Source: JBDREA01 sp043820265 (GTDB lineage: Archaea; Altiarchaeota; Altiarchaeia; IMC4; JBDREA01). Taken from it: a stretch of 24,575 bases of DNA. This document shows positions 24,206 to 24,575 of the stretch, piece after piece; position 1 is the first letter of the stretch; every line of letters starts with the position of its first letter. The stretch spans positions 1 through 24,575 of the forward strand of contig JBDREA010000131.1 in NCBI GenBank assembly GCA_043820265.1, given 5' to 3'. The notes under the pieces are model-generated. The model made no database searches. It worked only from the letters and a program-made list of their open reading frames with translations, and was not told the DNA's origin. Made by a program: the position numbers and the translations under genes.

Positions 24206-24575
24206 CTATATTTTTCTCAGAGATTTTTTTTCGCATAAATCGATGAAGTTTTTCAGGATGATCGACCCCTGAGGGGTGTGTTCGACTTCCGGGTGGAATT
24301 GGACTCCGAAGATCTTTTTTGTCTTATGGCGCATCGCCTCTACCGGGCACACCTCGCTTTTGGCTAAGACAGTGAAATCCGGGGGGGCCTTTGCCACTTC
24401 GTCTCGGTGGGACTCCCAGACCTTGATGTGTCTGGGCAGACCCTTAAAGAGTGTGTCTGGATCTAGGATTTCGATTTCTACTTCGGCGTATTCGCCGCTC
24501 TCTCCCCGCCCAACCGTTCCTTTGAAGTGGTGGGCTATTAGCTGGTGTCCGAGGCATATCCCCAGGATTGGTAGG
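24206..24575 (-). CDS. guaAA: GMP synthase glutamine amidotransferase subunit A, 5'-truncated by window edge
   Basis: This class I glutamine amidotransferase makes ammonia for the separate ATP-pyrophosphatase subunit that converts XMP to GMP; archaea commonly encode the two on separate genes. The frame is open to the window edge, giving 122 residues of about 185-190. Visible are PILGICLGHQLIAHHF with the nucleophile Cys, the RGESGEYAEVEI segment, HIKVWESHRDEV, and the catalytic His-Glu pair in VQFHPEVEHT, followed by a normal end (GSIILKNFIDLC). The G-x-SGEYAEVEI and ESHRDEV segments favour GMP synthase over other amidotransferases such as CarA. Its stop lies 4 bases from the stop of the convergent membrane-protein gene. 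Confidence 0.93.
   Translation of the reverse strand, partial: LPILGICLGHQLIAHHFKGTVGRGESGEYAEVEIEILDPDTLFKGLPRHIKVWESHRDEVAKAPPDFTVLAKSEVCPVEAMRHKTKKIFGVQFHPEVEHTPQGSIILKNFIDLCEKKSLRKI
24211..24231 (+). terminator. Candidate oligo-T terminator of the giant operon, inside convergent guaA
   Basis: T5 at 24211-24215 and T8 at 24224-24231 lie 10-30 bases after the operon's last stop codon. They fall within the last codons of the guaA gene on the other strand (CEKKSLRKI), so the terminator and that coding end share bases. Confidence 0.5.

Overview
This window is archaeal chromosome. The aIF2-alpha / Nop10 / PAC2-type chaperone gene cluster, a stand-alone GMP synthase amidotransferase subunit, a hexulose-6-phosphate synthase of the archaeal type and TATA-like promoter elements all point to Archaea. 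Genes are tightly packed: three tail-to-tail junctions have 0 to 10 bases between stop codons. The lineage cannot be fixed from this sequence. An Altiarchaeota, DPANN or other non-halophilic euryarchaeal genome would fit, but this is a guess.

Layout. Bases 1-1149 (+) hold the 3' end of a hexulose-6-phosphate synthase gene and a GDT1/TMEM165-type cation transporter. Bases 1160-4357 (-) hold a complete carB. Bases 4489-7203 (+) hold a small exported membrane protein with a likely bis-His heme site and an unrecognised 683-residue soluble protein. Bases 7204-8925 (-) hold the aIF2-alpha, Nop10 and PAC2-family operon; the 52-residue nop10 is easily missed. Bases 8926-9337 contain no convincing gene but are tiled almost end to end with inverted repeats. 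Bases 9338-10912 (+) hold the acetolactate synthase regulatory subunit and a site-2 protease. Bases 11014-24201 (+) hold a three-gene operon of envelope proteins. Bases 24206-24575 (-) hold the 3' part of guaA (subunit A).

The most interesting part is the operon at 11014-24201. It encodes (i) a 2,926-residue secreted, cysteine-rich protein with an NlpC/P60-like domain whose catalytic Cys is replaced by Thr, an apparently intact C39-like cysteine peptidase domain, and four cysteine-rich repeat units; (ii) a 197-residue protein with a signal peptide and one C-terminal membrane helix; and (iii) a 1,266-residue polytopic membrane protein with VirB6/TrbL-like character and a roughly 900-residue basic tail containing glycine-zipper repeats, two SHOCT-like hairpins and a TPR/SNAP-like helical stretch. 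A wall-peptidase-type protein next to a VirB6-like channel recalls the layout of Gram-positive type IV secretion and conjugation modules. I infer a cell-surface secretion or contact apparatus; no VirB4-type ATPase is present in the window to confirm it.

The second unexplained signal is the hairpin array at 8972-9314, between the translation operon and the ilvN operon. It includes two mutually exclusive stems just upstream of ilvN.
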